A DNA stretch of 64,000 nt from NCBI RefSeq assembly GCF_021502575.1, contig NZ_JAKFGN010000003.1, forward strand, positions 248,001 through 312,000. The letters run 5' to 3'. Source of the stretch: Bradyrhizobium sp. G127 (GTDB lineage Bacteria > Pseudomonadota > Alphaproteobacteria > Rhizobiales > Xanthobacteraceae). Under the pieces are notes generated by a model. The model did not search any database. It saw nothing but the letters and a program-made list of their open reading frames with translations, and was not told the DNA's origin. Below are positions 1 through 9,917 of the stretch, piece after piece (position 1 is the stretch's first letter; every line of letters starts with the position of its first letter). The position numbers and the translations under genes were made by a program.

Positions 1-18
1 CTGTAAAGCACGCCCCGG

Positions 19-645
19 TCAGTTGGGCGAGAGCCGCTGCTTCAACTGCGCCACCTCCGCCTCGAGTTCCGTGATACGCGTGTCGCGGGCGGCAATGGCC
101 TCCGCGACGTCGGCGGCGTCGAACTTCAGCGGAATATGCTGCGGACAGTTGGTGTCCCATGCGGTGATCCTGAACAGGATCGCCTGTTCCGGCTTGGCCT
201 TGTAATCCTTCGGCATCAGCGACGCCGTCAGTGTCGGATCGTCCTCGACCACGCGCGCCTCGCCCCAGATCTTCACCCGCCTACGGTTCACGTAATCGAT
301 CAGAAAAATATAGGCCTTCGGGTTCTCAGTGAGATTGCCCTGCGTGATGTACTGCCGGTTGCCGCGAAAGTCCGCGAAGGCCAGCGTCGATTTGTCGAGG
401 ATTTTGATGAAGCCAGCCGGACCGCCGCGATGCTGGATATAGGGCTGGCCATTGGCAGTTGCGGTCGCGAGAAAAAAGCTGGTCTGCTCGCCGATGAAGG
501 CCGCAAGCGCCTCGTCGATTTCGGTGCGCCAGCCGCCGCCTTCTTCCATATGGGCATAGCCGCCGCGCGAGCCCTTGCGGGCCTGGATCGCCTTCACGGC
601 GGGGGTGAAGGCGACGTCGCTGGAATAGTTCTGGGTATTCGTCAT
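19..645 (-). CDS. Pyridoxamine 5'-phosphate oxidase-family (PNPOx split-barrel) protein
   Basis: A 208-residue protein with the split-barrel pattern of the PNPOx-like flavin/heme-binding superfamily: a strand reading SFFLATATANGQPYIQHRGG near residues 56-75, then LAFADFRGNRQYITQGNL and a strand ending VKIWGEARVV. The last 30 residues (RDTRITELEAEVAQLKQRL) look like a short coiled coil. I chose the ATG at 645 because the preceding in-frame residues do not look like family sequence. Members bind FMN, F420 or heme, and the substrate cannot be read from sequence. It is divergent from a LysR gene, a common regulator-target layout. True PdxH function is unlikely given the divergent sequence and C-terminal tail. 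Confidence 0.75.
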   Translation of the reverse strand: MTNTQNYSSDVAFTPAVKAIQARKGSRGGYAHMEEGGGWRTEIDEALAAFIGEQTSFFLATATANGQPYIQHRGGPAGFIKILDKSTLAFADFRGNRQYITQGNLTENPKAYIFLIDYVNRRRVKIWGEARVVEDDPTLTASLMPKDYKAKPEQAILFRITAWDTNCPQHIPLKFDAADVAEAIAARDTRITELEAEVAQLKQRLSPN

Positions 646-711
646 GGCGGACCTCGTGATCGGCCGTTTGGATGAACCCAAGCTAGTGAGCGGACTATTC
701 CGCAGCAATCG

Positions 712-753
712 CCATCATTGACACTTGATCGTTGCAGGATATGAAATAATCCC
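712..753 (+). promoter_or_regulatory. Candidate promoter of the LysR gene in a divergent intergenic region
   Basis: TTGACA at 718-723 is followed after 16 bp by TATGAA at 740-745, only 8 bp before the ATG at 754. If used, transcription would begin almost at the start codon and give a leaderless or very short leader. No purine-rich ribosome site lies at the usual distance. The 108-bp gap also has to hold the promoter of the divergent PNPOx-family gene, so a LysR site here would serve both. Confidence 0.35.
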
Positions 754-1653
754 ATGGACCGTCTCGATGCCATGCGCGCCTTTGTTTCCGTCGCGGACCT
801 TGAGGGGTTCGCGCCCGCCGCCCGCAAGCTGGGTCTTTCGGCGTCGGCAGTGACGCGCCTGGTCGCAAGCCTCGAAGACCATCTCGGGGCGCGGCTGCTC
901 CAGCGCACCACGCGCTCGGTGACGCTGACCGATGTCGGCGCGCGCTATCTGGAGCGCGCGCGGCGGATTCTCGGCGATGTCGAGGAGGCCGAAGGCTCGG
1001 TGCGGGCCGAGCGCACCCAACCGTCAGGCAAGCTGGTGGTTTCCGCGCCTCTGATGTTCGGACGGCTGCATGTCGGCCCGATCATGTCGGCCTATCTCAA
1101 AAAATATCCGGACGTCAGCGCGGAATTCAGACTGTCGGACCGCATGGTCAACCTGGTGGACGAAGGCGTCGATCTCGCCGTGCGCATCGGGCACCTGGCG
1201 GATTCCAGTGTGGTCGCGCGCACGGTGGGCGACATGCGTCGTGTGGTGGTGGCCGCGCCGCGTTATCTAAAGGCGCGCGGCACGCCGTTGAAGCCGTCGG
1301 ATCTCTCCGGGCATGACGTGGTTCAGTTTACGGGCATGTCCTCGCTGTCCGAGTGGCGCTTCACGGAGGGCGGCCGGGACATCCGCATCCCGTATACGTC
1401 GCGCTTTGCCACCAACAGCACCGATGCCGCGGTTCTGTACGCGGAGCAGGGCGGTGGTCTGATCAGCGTGCTGGCCTATCAAGCCGCGGATGCAATCAAA
1501 GCAAAGCGGCTGAAGATCGTGCTGGCGGATTACGAACCGCCGCCCATGCCGATCCATCTGGTCTATCCGACCTCGCGCCTGCTGTCGGCGAAGGTGCGGG
1601 CATTCGTCGATCTGGTGGTCGCGCAGGCGGACTGGCGGTTCGGGACGAGGTGA
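754..1653 (+). CDS. LysR-family transcriptional regulator
   Basis: A 299-residue LysR-type regulator of standard length. The N-terminal winged helix-turn-helix covers about residues 1-60 (MDRLDAMRAFVSVADLEGF, ARKLGLSASAVTRLVASLE, GARLLQRTTRSVTLTDVG). The ligand-sensing domain follows from about residue 90. The LQRTTRSVTLT stretch resembles the large CrgA/DsdC-like subgroup that often controls an adjacent divergent oxidoreductase. The likely target is the divergent PNPOx-family gene upstream. The effector is unknown. Confidence 0.9.
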   Translation: MDRLDAMRAFVSVADLEGFAPAARKLGLSASAVTRLVASLEDHLGARLLQRTTRSVTLTDVGARYLERARRILGDVEEAEGSVRAERTQPSGKLVVSAPLMFGRLHVGPIMSAYLKKYPDVSAEFRLSDRMVNLVDEGVDLAVRIGHLADSSVVARTVGDMRRVVVAAPRYLKARGTPLKPSDLSGHDVVQFTGMSSLSEWRFTEGGRDIRIPYTSRFATNSTDAAVLYAEQGGGLISVLAYQAADAIKAKRLKIVLADYEPPPMPIHLVYPTSRLLSAKVRAFVDLVVAQADWRFGTR

Positions 1654-1672
1654 GAGACGGCTGCGCGCGTTG

Positions 1673-1770
1673 TCCTCATGGTGAGGAGGCGCTCTTGCGT
1701 CGTCTCGAACCATGAGGCTCACCTCATCCTTCGAGACGCGATCCTCCGGATCGCTCCTCAGGATGAGGTA
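1673..1770. repeat. Two adjacent palindromes of an intergenic repeat (CCTCAT...ATGAGG type)
   Basis: Between two convergent genes lie two hairpins. The first has arms CCTCATGGT and ACCATGAGG. The second has arms ACCTCATCCT (from 1721) and AGGATGAGGT (to 1769) around an inner GATCCTCCGGATC palindrome. The layout matches mobile-looking palindromic repeats common in Bradyrhizobium-group genomes. It could also terminate transcription from both sides. Confidence 0.6.
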
Positions 1771-1780
1771 AGCCGGGAGA

Positions 1781-2212
1781 TTAACTCTTCTTCCTTAGTG
1801 CCTTGAAGGTTGCATTGGCGCGCGCGCATGGTTCGCCGTCGGCGGTGACGAAACATTGCGCGAAATAGAGCGAGCCGCCGGGTTTGACGAAACTGGTTTC
1901 GACCTGCAGCCATTGTCCGACTGTCGCCGAGCCAAGGAAATCCACCGAGAGATGCACGGTGACGAGTCCCGCCGTATCCGTCGCCTTGAGGCCGCAACTG
2001 AGCCCCATGGCGTTGTCGGCCAGCGTGGTAATCAGTCCGCCGTGGGCCAGTCCGCGCGAATTGGTGTGCGGTTTCGCCAGGCGCAGTCCGAGGATGAAGG
2101 CATCCGGCGTCTTTTTGGCGTAGATCGGCTCCCACGGCTCCGTCATCGGGCTACGCCGCAGATGCGGCTCGAAGCCCCCGGGAATATCTGTCACTGTCAT
2201 TTGCTTTGCCAT
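1781..2212 (-). CDS. PaaI-family hotdog-fold thioesterase
   Basis: A 143-residue single hotdog-fold protein of the PaaI/YdiI acyl-CoA thioesterase class. Diagnostic stretches are NSRGLAHGGLITTLADNAMG (the HGG motif on the central helix) and VTVHLSVDFLGSATVGQWL, with SLYFAQCFVTADGEPCARANATFKAL at the end. It would hydrolyse acyl- or aroyl-CoA thioesters in the cytosol. The substrate is not predictable. The ATG at 2212 is kept although its ribosome site is weak; an in-frame ATG at 2200 is an alternative. A 16-bp palindrome lies just upstream. Confidence 0.85.
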   Translation of the reverse strand: MAKQMTVTDIPGGFEPHLRRSPMTEPWEPIYAKKTPDAFILGLRLAKPHTNSRGLAHGGLITTLADNAMGLSCGLKATDTAGLVTVHLSVDFLGSATVGQWLQVETSFVKPGGSLYFAQCFVTADGEPCARANATFKALRKKS

Positions 2213-2224
2213 GTGTCGCGCGAG

Positions 2225-2240
2225 AAGATCATATGATCTT
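2225..2240. promoter_or_regulatory. Perfect 16-bp palindrome, candidate operator
   Basis: AAGATCATATGATCTT is a perfect 16-bp inverted repeat ending 12 bp upstream of the thioesterase start. Its size and A+T-rich symmetry fit a MarR- or TetR-type operator, but no such regulator is adjacent. A direct repeat GTTTGAAACA follows at 2281-2290 and 2305-2314. Confidence 0.4.
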
Positions 2241-2382
2241 CATCATAAATCAGACCCGTCGCGCAATCATGCGAAATCAAGTTTGAAACATCGCGATGCG
2301 GGATGTTTGAAACAGCGGCGTCATTCTCTCTTCATCTCTGACCACAAAGCGGGGAGAGGGAGCCGATTGCGCGCGCCTCACG

Positions 2383-3879
<1,497 letters not shown>

Positions 3880-5034
3880 ATGACAAAGCTTACCTGGACC
3901 GCCGTGGTATTGGCGGCTTCCGTCGCGTTGCCGGTTGCCGTGACTTTGGCGGCCGCGCAGGACATCACCATCGGCGTCAGCGTCAGCACCACCGGCCCCG
4001 CAGCCGCGCTCGGCGTGCCCGAGAAAAATGCGCTGGAGTTCGTTCCGTCGGAGATCGGCGGCGCCAAGATCAAGACTATCGTGCTTGACGACGCGGGCGA
4101 TCCGACCAACGCCACCACCAATGCGCGCCGCTTCGTGACCGAATCGAACGCCGACATCATCATCGGCTCGTCGACCACGCCGCCGTCGATTGCGATTTCG
4201 ACTGTCGCCAACGAAGTCGGCGTACCGCAGTTCAGCCTCGCGCCGCTGCCGATCACGCCGGCCCGCGAGAAGTGGACCACGGTCATGCCGCAGCCGGTGC
4301 CGATCATGGGCAAGGTACTCTACGAGCACATGAAGAAGAACAACGTGAAGACCGTTGGCTATATCGGCTTCTCGGATTCCTACGGCGATCTGTGGCTCAA
4401 CGACCTCAAGACTCAGACCGGCGCCATGGGCGGCATCACCGTCGTGGCTGAGGAACGCTACGCGCGCCCCGATACGTCGGTGGCGGGTCAGGTGCTGAAG
4501 CTGGTCGCGGCCAATCCCGACGCCATCCTGATCGGCGCGTCGGGCACCGGTGCGGCGCTGCCGCAGTCGGCGTTGCGCGATCGCGGCTACAAGGGCGCGA
4601 TCTACCAGACCCACGGTGCTGCGGCGATGGACTTCATCCGCATCGCCGGTCCGTCGGCGGAAGGCGTTATCATGGCGGCCGGCCCGGTGATGGCGCCGGA
4701 AGGCCAGGACGACAGCGCGCTGACCAAGAAGCCCGGTCTCGCCCTGAACAGCGCCTATGAAGCCAAGTACGGCGCCAACACCCGCAGCCAGTTCGCGGGC
4801 CACATGTACGATGCCTTCGAGGTGCTCAAGCGCGTCGTGCCGGTGGCGTTGAAGACGGCGAAGCCGGGCACTCCGGAATTCCGCGAGGCCATCCGCCAGG
4901 CTCTGCTCACGGAAAAGGAAATCCCGGCCAGCCAGGGCGTCTACAACTTCACCGAAAAGAATCGTTTCGGCACCGACGAACGCTCCCGCATCCTGCTCAC
5001 TGTGAAGAACGGCAAGTATGAAGTTGTGAAGTAA
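3880..5034 (+). CDS. Branched-chain-amino-acid-type ABC transporter substrate-binding protein
   Basis: A 384-residue periplasmic binding protein of the Leu/Ile/Val (Peripla_BP_6) family. A Sec signal peptide (TWTAVVLAASVALPVAVTLAAAQ) is followed by ITIGVSVSTTGPAAALGVPE, the usual start of the mature fold. The ATG at 3880 has GGGAGGA 4 bp upstream and is preferred over an upstream TTG. Binding proteins of this group often carry aromatic acids or other carboxylates rather than amino acids. Its position next to pobA suggests an aromatic ligand, which is inference. It faces the livF/livMG/livH genes across a cyclase gene and is the only binding protein near them. Confidence 0.88.
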   Translation: MTKLTWTAVVLAASVALPVAVTLAAAQDITIGVSVSTTGPAAALGVPEKNALEFVPSEIGGAKIKTIVLDDAGDPTNATTNARRFVTESNADIIIGSSTTPPSIAISTVANEVGVPQFSLAPLPITPAREKWTTVMPQPVPIMGKVLYEHMKKNNVKTVGYIGFSDSYGDLWLNDLKTQTGAMGGITVVAEERYARPDTSVAGQVLKLVAANPDAILIGASGTGAALPQSALRDRGYKGAIYQTHGAAAMDFIRIAGPSAEGVIMAAGPVMAPEGQDDSALTKKPGLALNSAYEAKYGANTRSQFAGHMYDAFEVLKRVVPVALKTAKPGTPEFREAIRQALLTEKEIPASQGVYNFTEKNRFGTDERSRILLTVKNGKYEVVK

Positions 5035-5057
5035 GTTCGTCTGAACTGATCGGCGTA

Positions 5058-5084
5058 ATGCCCGGCCTTGCGCCGGGCATTTTC
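5058..5084 (+). terminator. Rho-independent terminator after the binding-protein gene
   Basis: The stem ATGCCCGGC (5058-5066) pairs with GCCGGGCAT (5072-5080) around a 5-nt loop and runs into TTTC. It starts 23 bp after the stop codon. Confidence 0.8.
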
Positions 5085-5105
5085 GTTTGTGGCGTGCATC
5101 GATCG

Positions 5106-6113
5106 CTATGTGGCAAGCCCGACCACCTCGATGCCGTCGGACTTGCCGCGAATCTCGCGGACGCCGAGATCTTGTAGCGTGACCGGCGGCGCGGTCTTGA
5201 ACTGATCGATCGCGGCGCGCGAAGCGAGAAAGCCGCCTTCGACATTGCGACTGAGTTCTTCAAGCCGGGCAGCTGTATTCATCACGTCGCCGTTAAACAC
5301 GATGGCCCGCTTGATGTCGCCTATCTCGCCGACGATGACGGGTCCAAAATGCAGGCTGCCGCGAATCCGCGGCACGACGCCGAATTCCTTCTCGAATCGG
5401 CCGTGGAGCTGCTGCAGGACCGCACGCATCGCCAGGAAACAACGCAGCGGCCGGCAATCCACGGAGCCGGAGGACTCCGGCCATGTGACGATGATTTCGT
5501 CCCCGACATAGTTGAGAACCTCGCCCCGGTAGTCGATGACGGGCCCGGTCAAGGTGCGGAAGGTCTTGTCCAGAAAGCGATGAATGCCGAGGCCACCCAG
5601 CCGCTCGGCCAGCGTTGTCGATCCCGCGATATCGACGAATAGCACGAATCGGTTTTCCTCTGCCGGTGTGTGATAGCGCCCGGTCGCAAGATTGAGGAAG
5701 GTGCGCGGGCCAATGATGTTGGTGATCGAGAAGAGCAGGTTCAGCGCGACTGAAAATACCGCTGAGAAAATAATGGCAGTCCAGACATTCTGATTTGAAT
5801 CGGGCGTCTGGCCTGCGATCAGGACCCCGAGATCGAAATACAGTACTGGAATAATCACCGCCGCATAGAACGCACTGCGGACCGCAAGGCTTGCACTGAA
5901 CGGCAGGCTTCCCAGCCAGTCGCGTAGCGGGCTCGAGGATGCAAAGACTTCAAAGGTGCCTATCGCGCCACTGATCAGAAGGCCGTAGATGGCGCCGATC
6001 ACGAACTGCTGCGCGGAAACACCGACATGCATGGCGAAGGCCCCGCCGCCAAGCATCCCGATTCCGAGGAACGCCACGAAAAACCGTAAATTTCGCTCAG
6101 ATCGCGCATCCAT
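5106..6113 (-). CDS. Membrane-anchored class III adenylate/guanylate cyclase domain protein
   Basis: A 335-residue protein. The first 160 residues hold about four to five hydrophobic segments (FFVAFLGIGMLGGGAFAMHV, FVIGAIYGLLISGAIGTF, AFYAAVIIPVLYFDLGVLI, AIIFSAVFSVALNLLFSI). A C-terminal cyclase homology domain follows. It begins RFVLFVDIAGSTTLAERLG, with the first metal-binding Asp, continues GEVLNYVGDEIIVTW, with the second, and has FGPVIVGEIGDIKRAIVFNGDVMNTAARLEE-like sequence typical of active class III cyclases. It probably makes cAMP (or cGMP) at the inner membrane. It lies between a binding protein and its presumed transporter, on the transporter strand, so a link to uptake sensing is possible but unproven. 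Confidence 0.85.
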   Translation of the reverse strand: MDARSERNLRFFVAFLGIGMLGGGAFAMHVGVSAQQFVIGAIYGLLISGAIGTFEVFASSSPLRDWLGSLPFSASLAVRSAFYAAVIIPVLYFDLGVLIAGQTPDSNQNVWTAIIFSAVFSVALNLLFSITNIIGPRTFLNLATGRYHTPAEENRFVLFVDIAGSTTLAERLGGLGIHRFLDKTFRTLTGPVIDYRGEVLNYVGDEIIVTWPESSGSVDCRPLRCFLAMRAVLQQLHGRFEKEFGVVPRIRGSLHFGPVIVGEIGDIKRAIVFNGDVMNTAARLEELSRNVEGGFLASRAAIDQFKTAPPVTLQDLGVREIRGKSDGIEVVGLAT

Positions 6114-6215
6114 AACGAAGTGCCCCCGCGCGACGATGTTGCCCGCGCCAGTATCGGCCAGAGCCTGTCAATCCACAACACATACACGATGGAGGCCGCG
6201 GCTCCGCCGACGAAT

Positions 6216-6947
6216 TCAGAGTTTGCTCTGATCACCGTGCTGGAAGCCGAGATAGCTCGCCACCACGCGCTGGTCGCCGCCGATATCCTTCGCCGAGCCG
6301 CTTATGACGAACTCGCCAAGCTCCATCACATAGGCGCGGTCGGCAATCTCCAGCGCGGCGCGGGCGTTCTGCTCGACCAGCAGTACCGACACGCCGGCCT
6401 GCTTCAGTTCGGTGACGGTGCGGAAAATATCGGCCACGATCAGCGGCGCCAGGCCCAGACTGGGTTCGTCCAGCATCAGGAGGCGCGGCCGGCTCATCAG
6501 CGCGCGGCCCATCGCCAGCATCTGCTGCTCGCCGCCGGACAGCGTGCCGGCAAGCTGGGTGCGCCGCTCCTTCAGACGCGGAAACAGCGTATAGACCCGT
6601 TCCTGTTCGCGCGCCGCATCGGTGCGCGAGACGCGAAAGCCGCCGAGCTGGACGTTCTCCTCCACCGTCATGGTACCGAACAATTCGCGATGCTCGGGCA
6701 CGATGCACAGGCCTGCGGCGACGCGGTCCTCGATCTCGAGTTTCGCGATCTGCTGTCCATCGAAGGTCACGCTGCCGGTGAGCGGCAGGATCCCCATGAT
6801 GGCGTTGAGCAGTGTGGTCTTGCCCGCGCCGTTGGCGCCGATGATGGTGACGATCTCGTTGGCGCCGACATCGAGCGTGGCGTTGCGCACGGCCTCGACC
6901 TTGCCGTAGGAGACGTGAACGTCGTCAACCGTGAGCAGTCTTGTCAT
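6216..6947 (-). CDS. livF: LivF-type ABC transporter ATP-binding protein
   Basis: A 243-residue ATPase of the LivF subfamily. It shows Walker A GANGAGKTT, Q-loop region FDGQQIAKLEIEDRVAAGL, signature LSGGEQQMLAMGRAL, Walker B LLMLDEPSLGLAP and the switch His in LLVEQNARAAL. It works with the downstream-encoded LivM-LivG fusion and LivH in a HAAT-type importer at the inner membrane. Its start overlaps the stop of the fusion gene by 4 bp, indicating translational coupling in one operon (livH, livMG, livF, minus strand). The substrate is unknown. Confidence 0.92.
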   Translation of the reverse strand: MTRLLTVDDVHVSYGKVEAVRNATLDVGANEIVTIIGANGAGKTTLLNAIMGILPLTGSVTFDGQQIAKLEIEDRVAAGLCIVPEHRELFGTMTVEENVQLGGFRVSRTDAAREQERVYTLFPRLKERRTQLAGTLSGGEQQMLAMGRALMSRPRLLMLDEPSLGLAPLIVADIFRTVTELKQAGVSVLLVEQNARAALEIADRAYVMELGEFVISGSAKDIGGDQRVVASYLGFQHGDQSKL

Positions 6948-8713
6948 GACGCCGCTCCCAGGTACGCCTTGATGACGTCCGGATTGGCGCGGACTTCCGC
7001 CGGCGTGCCCTGCGCGATCTTGGTGCCGAATTCCAGCACCACGATGCGGTCGGCGATGTCCATCACGAAGCCCATGTCGTGCTCCACCAGCAGCACCGAC
7101 ATGCCCTCAGAGCGCAGTTGGCGCAGCAGGGCGGCGAGTTTCTGCTTTTCCATGTGGCGCAATCCGGCCGCCGGCTCGTCAAGCAGCAGCAGCACCGGAT
7201 CGACGCAGAGCGCGCGGGCAATTTCGACGATGCGCTGCTGGCCGAGCGACAGGCTTCCGGCCAGTTGGTGCATCTGATCGCCGAGGCCGACGCGCGCGAT
7301 CTGCTTTGCGGCCTCGGCCAAAAGTCCCGCCTCGTCCTTGCGGTCGAGCCGCAGCATGCTGGCGATGGCGCCGGCATGGCCACGCAGATGCGCGCCGATG
7401 GCGACGTTCTCCAGTACGCTCATGTCGGGCACCAGCTTGACGTGCTGGAAGGTGCGGGCGACGCCGAGCTTGGCGATCTCCTGCGGCGGGGCGTTGTCGA
7501 CGGTCTTGCCGAGAATCGAGATCGTGCCTCCCGTTGCGCGCAGCACGCCGGTGATGAGATTGAAGGTGGTGCTCTTGCCCGCGCCGTTCGGTCCGATCAG
7601 CGCAACGATCTCGCGTGCCTTCACGTCGAACGATACATCGTTCACCGCGATCACGCCGCCGAACTGCTTGCGCGCTGCCTGGATGTCGAGCAGCGTGCTG
7701 GAGGTTGCGACAGTCTTTTCGCGTGGCGGTAATGCGTCCGCCGTCTGCGTTGTCGGCGGCCTGACCCTGAACGGCAGCAGCGCCGCCAGCTTAGGCCACA
7801 TGCCGCCGGGCGCGATCTGCAACAGCGCCACCAGCAGGATGCCGAAGATCACGGTTTCGAGCTGTGCATTGCCGTGAAAAATCATCGGCAGGTAGCTTTG
7901 CAAAATTTCCTTGAGCACGATGACGATGCCCGCGCCGAGCACTGCGCCCCAGACATAGCCTGCGCCGCCGACCACGGCGATGAACAGATATTCGATGCTG
8001 GCGTTAAGACCGAACGGCGTTGGATTCACCGCGCGCTGAAAGTGCGCGTAGAGCCAGCCGGACAATCCTGCCAGCACCGCCGCGTAGATAAACACCAGCA
8101 GCTTGGCGCGCGCGGTCTCAACGCCGAACGCTTCCGCGGCGATATGGCCGCGCCTTAGAGCACGAATGGCGCGGCCGGTGCGGGAGTCGAGCAGGTTGAT
8201 GGTGAGCAGCGCGCAGACGATCACCGCGAGCCAGATCGCGAAATAGATTCTGCCAGGATCGGTCAGTTGCAACGAACCGAGCGCGAGCGGCGGAATGCCG
8301 GAGATGCCGTCATTGCGGCCGACGAATTCCAGCTTGCTGAACAGATAAAAAAGACTGATGCCCCAGGCGATGGTGCCGAGCGGAAGATAATGACCCGACA
8401 GCCGCACGGTGATGAGGCCGAGAATCACGGCTGCGCCGCCGGCCACAATCAGCGCCAGCGGCAACGTCAGCCACGGTGACAGTCCATAGTTCGTGGTCAA
8501 AACCGCCGTGGTGTAGGCGCCGAACCCGCAGAACGCCGCCTGACCGAACGAGGTAAGGCCGCCGACGCCGGTCAATAGCACGAGGCCCATCGCCACCAGC
8601 GCCGCGAGCCCGATGTTGTCGAGCAGCACGATCCAGAACGGCGGCATGCCCGGAATGAGCGGGATCACCGCCAGCACCAGCGCCAATACGATCATCGCCC
8701 GTCGCTGCGTCAT
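6944..8713 (-). CDS. Fused LivM permease / LivG ATP-binding protein
   Basis: A 589-residue fusion. Residues 1 to about 310 form a LivM-type permease with 8-10 hydrophobic segments and the family stretch [21 protein letters not shown]. Residues from about 340 form a complete LivG ATPase: Walker [32 protein letters not shown], an unusual signature [15 protein letters not shown], and Walker [17 protein letters not shown]. Separate livM and livG genes are the rule, although such fusions occur in Bradyrhizobium relatives. The ATG at 8713 abuts a hairpin arm and has no clear ribosome site, so a start a few codons later (second Met, residue 6-7) is possible. Confidence 0.9.
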   Translation of the reverse strand: MTQRRAMIVLALVLAVIPLIPGMPPFWIVLLDNIGLAALVAMGLVLLTGVGGLTSFGQAAFCGFGAYTTAVLTTNYGLSPWLTLPLALIVAGGAAVILGLITVRLSGHYLPLGTIAWGISLFYLFSKLEFVGRNDGISGIPPLALGSLQLTDPGRIYFAIWLAVIVCALLTINLLDSRTGRAIRALRRGHIAAEAFGVETARAKLLVFIYAAVLAGLSGWLYAHFQRAVNPTPFGLNASIEYLFIAVVGGAGYVWGAVLGAGIVIVLKEILQSYLPMIFHGNAQLETVIFGILLVALLQIAPGGMWPKLAALLPFRVRPPTTQTADALPPREKTVATSSTLLDIQAARKQFGGVIAVNDVSFDVKAREIVALIGPNGAGKSTTFNLITGVLRATGGTISILGKTVDNAPPQEIAKLGVARTFQHVKLVPDMSVLENVAIGAHLRGHAGAIASMLRLDRKDEAGLLAEAAKQIARVGLGDQMHQLAGSLSLGQQRIVEIARALCVDPVLLLLDEPAAGLRHMEKQKLAALLRQLRSEGMSVLLVEHDMGFVMDIADRIVVLEFGTKIAQGTPAEVRANPDVIKAYLGAAS

Positions 8714-8790
8714 TCAGTGTCCCGAATCCGAAGTTCGCCTCGTCTCGCAGCGCCTTCCGTAGCGAACTTCGGATTCGAAAGGACACTGAA
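8713..8790. repeat. Long inverted repeat (hairpin 1 of a two-hairpin element)
   Basis: The arms at 8713-8738 and 8762-8790 are complementary over 26 bases except for a two-base bulge, around a 23-base loop. The left arm begins at the start codon of the livM-livG fusion, so on the transcript the hairpin would cover its ribosome-binding region. Confidence 0.8.
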
Positions 8791-8801
8791 CAAATATAAT
8801 T
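8791..8801. other. A+T-rich linker between the two hairpins
   Basis: The 11-bp spacer reads CAAATATAATT and contains a perfect TATAAT at 8795-8800. No matching -35 box lies 17 bp upstream, so promoter function is uncertain. Confidence 0.3.
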
Positions 8802-8880
8802 CTAGTGTGGTTTTGGTTCGCAAGTCCGCAAATGGAATGCGCTGAAAACGACGATGCGGACTTGCGAACCACCACACTAG
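8802..8880. repeat. Long inverted repeat (hairpin 2), overlapping the livH stop codon
   Basis: The arms at 8802-8830 and 8855-8880 pair over 26 bases with one three-base bulge. The outermost CTAG of the right arm supplies the TAG stop codon of livH (8877-8879). Both hairpins share an AGTGT outer motif and a TCG-AAG/TCGCAAG inner block, so they look like two members of one palindromic element inserted between livH and livM-livG. Confidence 0.8.
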
Positions 8881-9917
8881 TCGTTCTCCTCTTCGACTTC
8901 CGGAGAGGCGAGTGAACGCAGCACGAGAACCGGCAGCAGCAGCGTGAAGACGATGACCTCCTTGAAGTTGCTGGCGTAGAACGACGAGAAAGCCTCGACG
9001 ATGCCGACCACGATGGCGGCCACGGCGGTGAGCGGATAGCTGACAAGGCCGCCGATAATGGCGGCGACGAAGCCCTTCAGGCCGATCAGGAAGCCGGTGT
9101 CGTAATAGATGGTGGTAATGGGCACGATCAGGATGCCGGAAATGGTGCCGATCACGGCGGCGAGCAGGAACGCGAACTGCCCGGACACCGAGGTGCGGAT
9201 GCCGACGATGCGCGCGCCGAGGCGGTTGACGGCGGTGGCGCGCAGTGCCTTGCCGTACAGGGTGTAGCCGAACAGCAGCCACAGCCCGACGATCAGGATA
9301 ATGGTAATGGCGTAGATGCCGAGGCTCTGGCCGGTGAAGCGCAGTGGGCCGATGGTGAGGGCGGCGGCGGAGATCGCGGGCCCGCGTAGTCCTTCGGGTC
9401 CGAAGAACACGAGGCCCAGCCCCTGCAACGCCAGATGGATGCCGACCGATGCGATCAGCAGCACCAGCACCGATGCGTGCGCGATCGGCTGATAGGCGAT
9501 GCGGTAGAGATAAAGCCCGATCGGCGCCACGATGACGATCGACAGCAGGAAGTTGAGGGTGACGCTGTTCTGCCGTCCTGCAAGCGTCGTGGCGATGCCC
9601 CAGATCGCCAGCGGCAGCAGGATGTTCAGCGCGAGTGAGCGGACAGCCTTCCGCACAGTCATCGCGCTGCGCCCGGCGATCATATCGAACGCGAATGCGA
9701 TGACGCCCATGCCGAGTGCAAGAAACACTGTGCCCGGCACCTTGCCTGTGGCGAGGACTGCGTAGGTCAGCGCGCCGAAGGTGACGAATTCGCCCTGCGG
9801 GATCAGGATGACGCGCGTCACCGCGAACACAAGGACGAGCGCGAGGCCAAGCAGCGCGTAGATCGCGCCGCTGGTGATTCCGTCCTGCAGCAGGAACAGA
9901 AGGATCGTGCTGTCCAA
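8877..9917 (-). CDS. livH: LivH-type branched-chain ABC transporter permease
   Basis: A 346-residue permease of the LivH subfamily, somewhat longer than the usual 290-310 because of an inserted hydrophilic/hydrophobic stretch around residues 60-110 ([18 protein letters not shown]). Family signatures are [33 protein letters not shown] at the N terminus and [11 protein letters not shown] near the end. The start is a TTG at 9917 with AGGGGA about 8 bp upstream. The stop codon is supplied by an inverted repeat. It is the first gene of the minus-strand livH-livMG-livF unit. Confidence 0.88.
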   Translation of the reverse strand: MDSTILLFLLQDGITSGAIYALLGLALVLVFAVTRVILIPQGEFVTFGALTYAVLATGKVPGTVFLALGMGVIAFAFDMIAGRSAMTVRKAVRSLALNILLPLAIWGIATTLAGRQNSVTLNFLLSIVIVAPIGLYLYRIAYQPIAHASVLVLLIASVGIHLALQGLGLVFFGPEGLRGPAISAAALTIGPLRFTGQSLGIYAITIILIVGLWLLFGYTLYGKALRATAVNRLGARIVGIRTSVSGQFAFLLAAVIGTISGILIVPITTIYYDTGFLIGLKGFVAAIIGGLVSYPLTAVAAIVVGIVEAFSSFYASNFKEVIVFTLLLPVLVLRSLASPEVEEEND

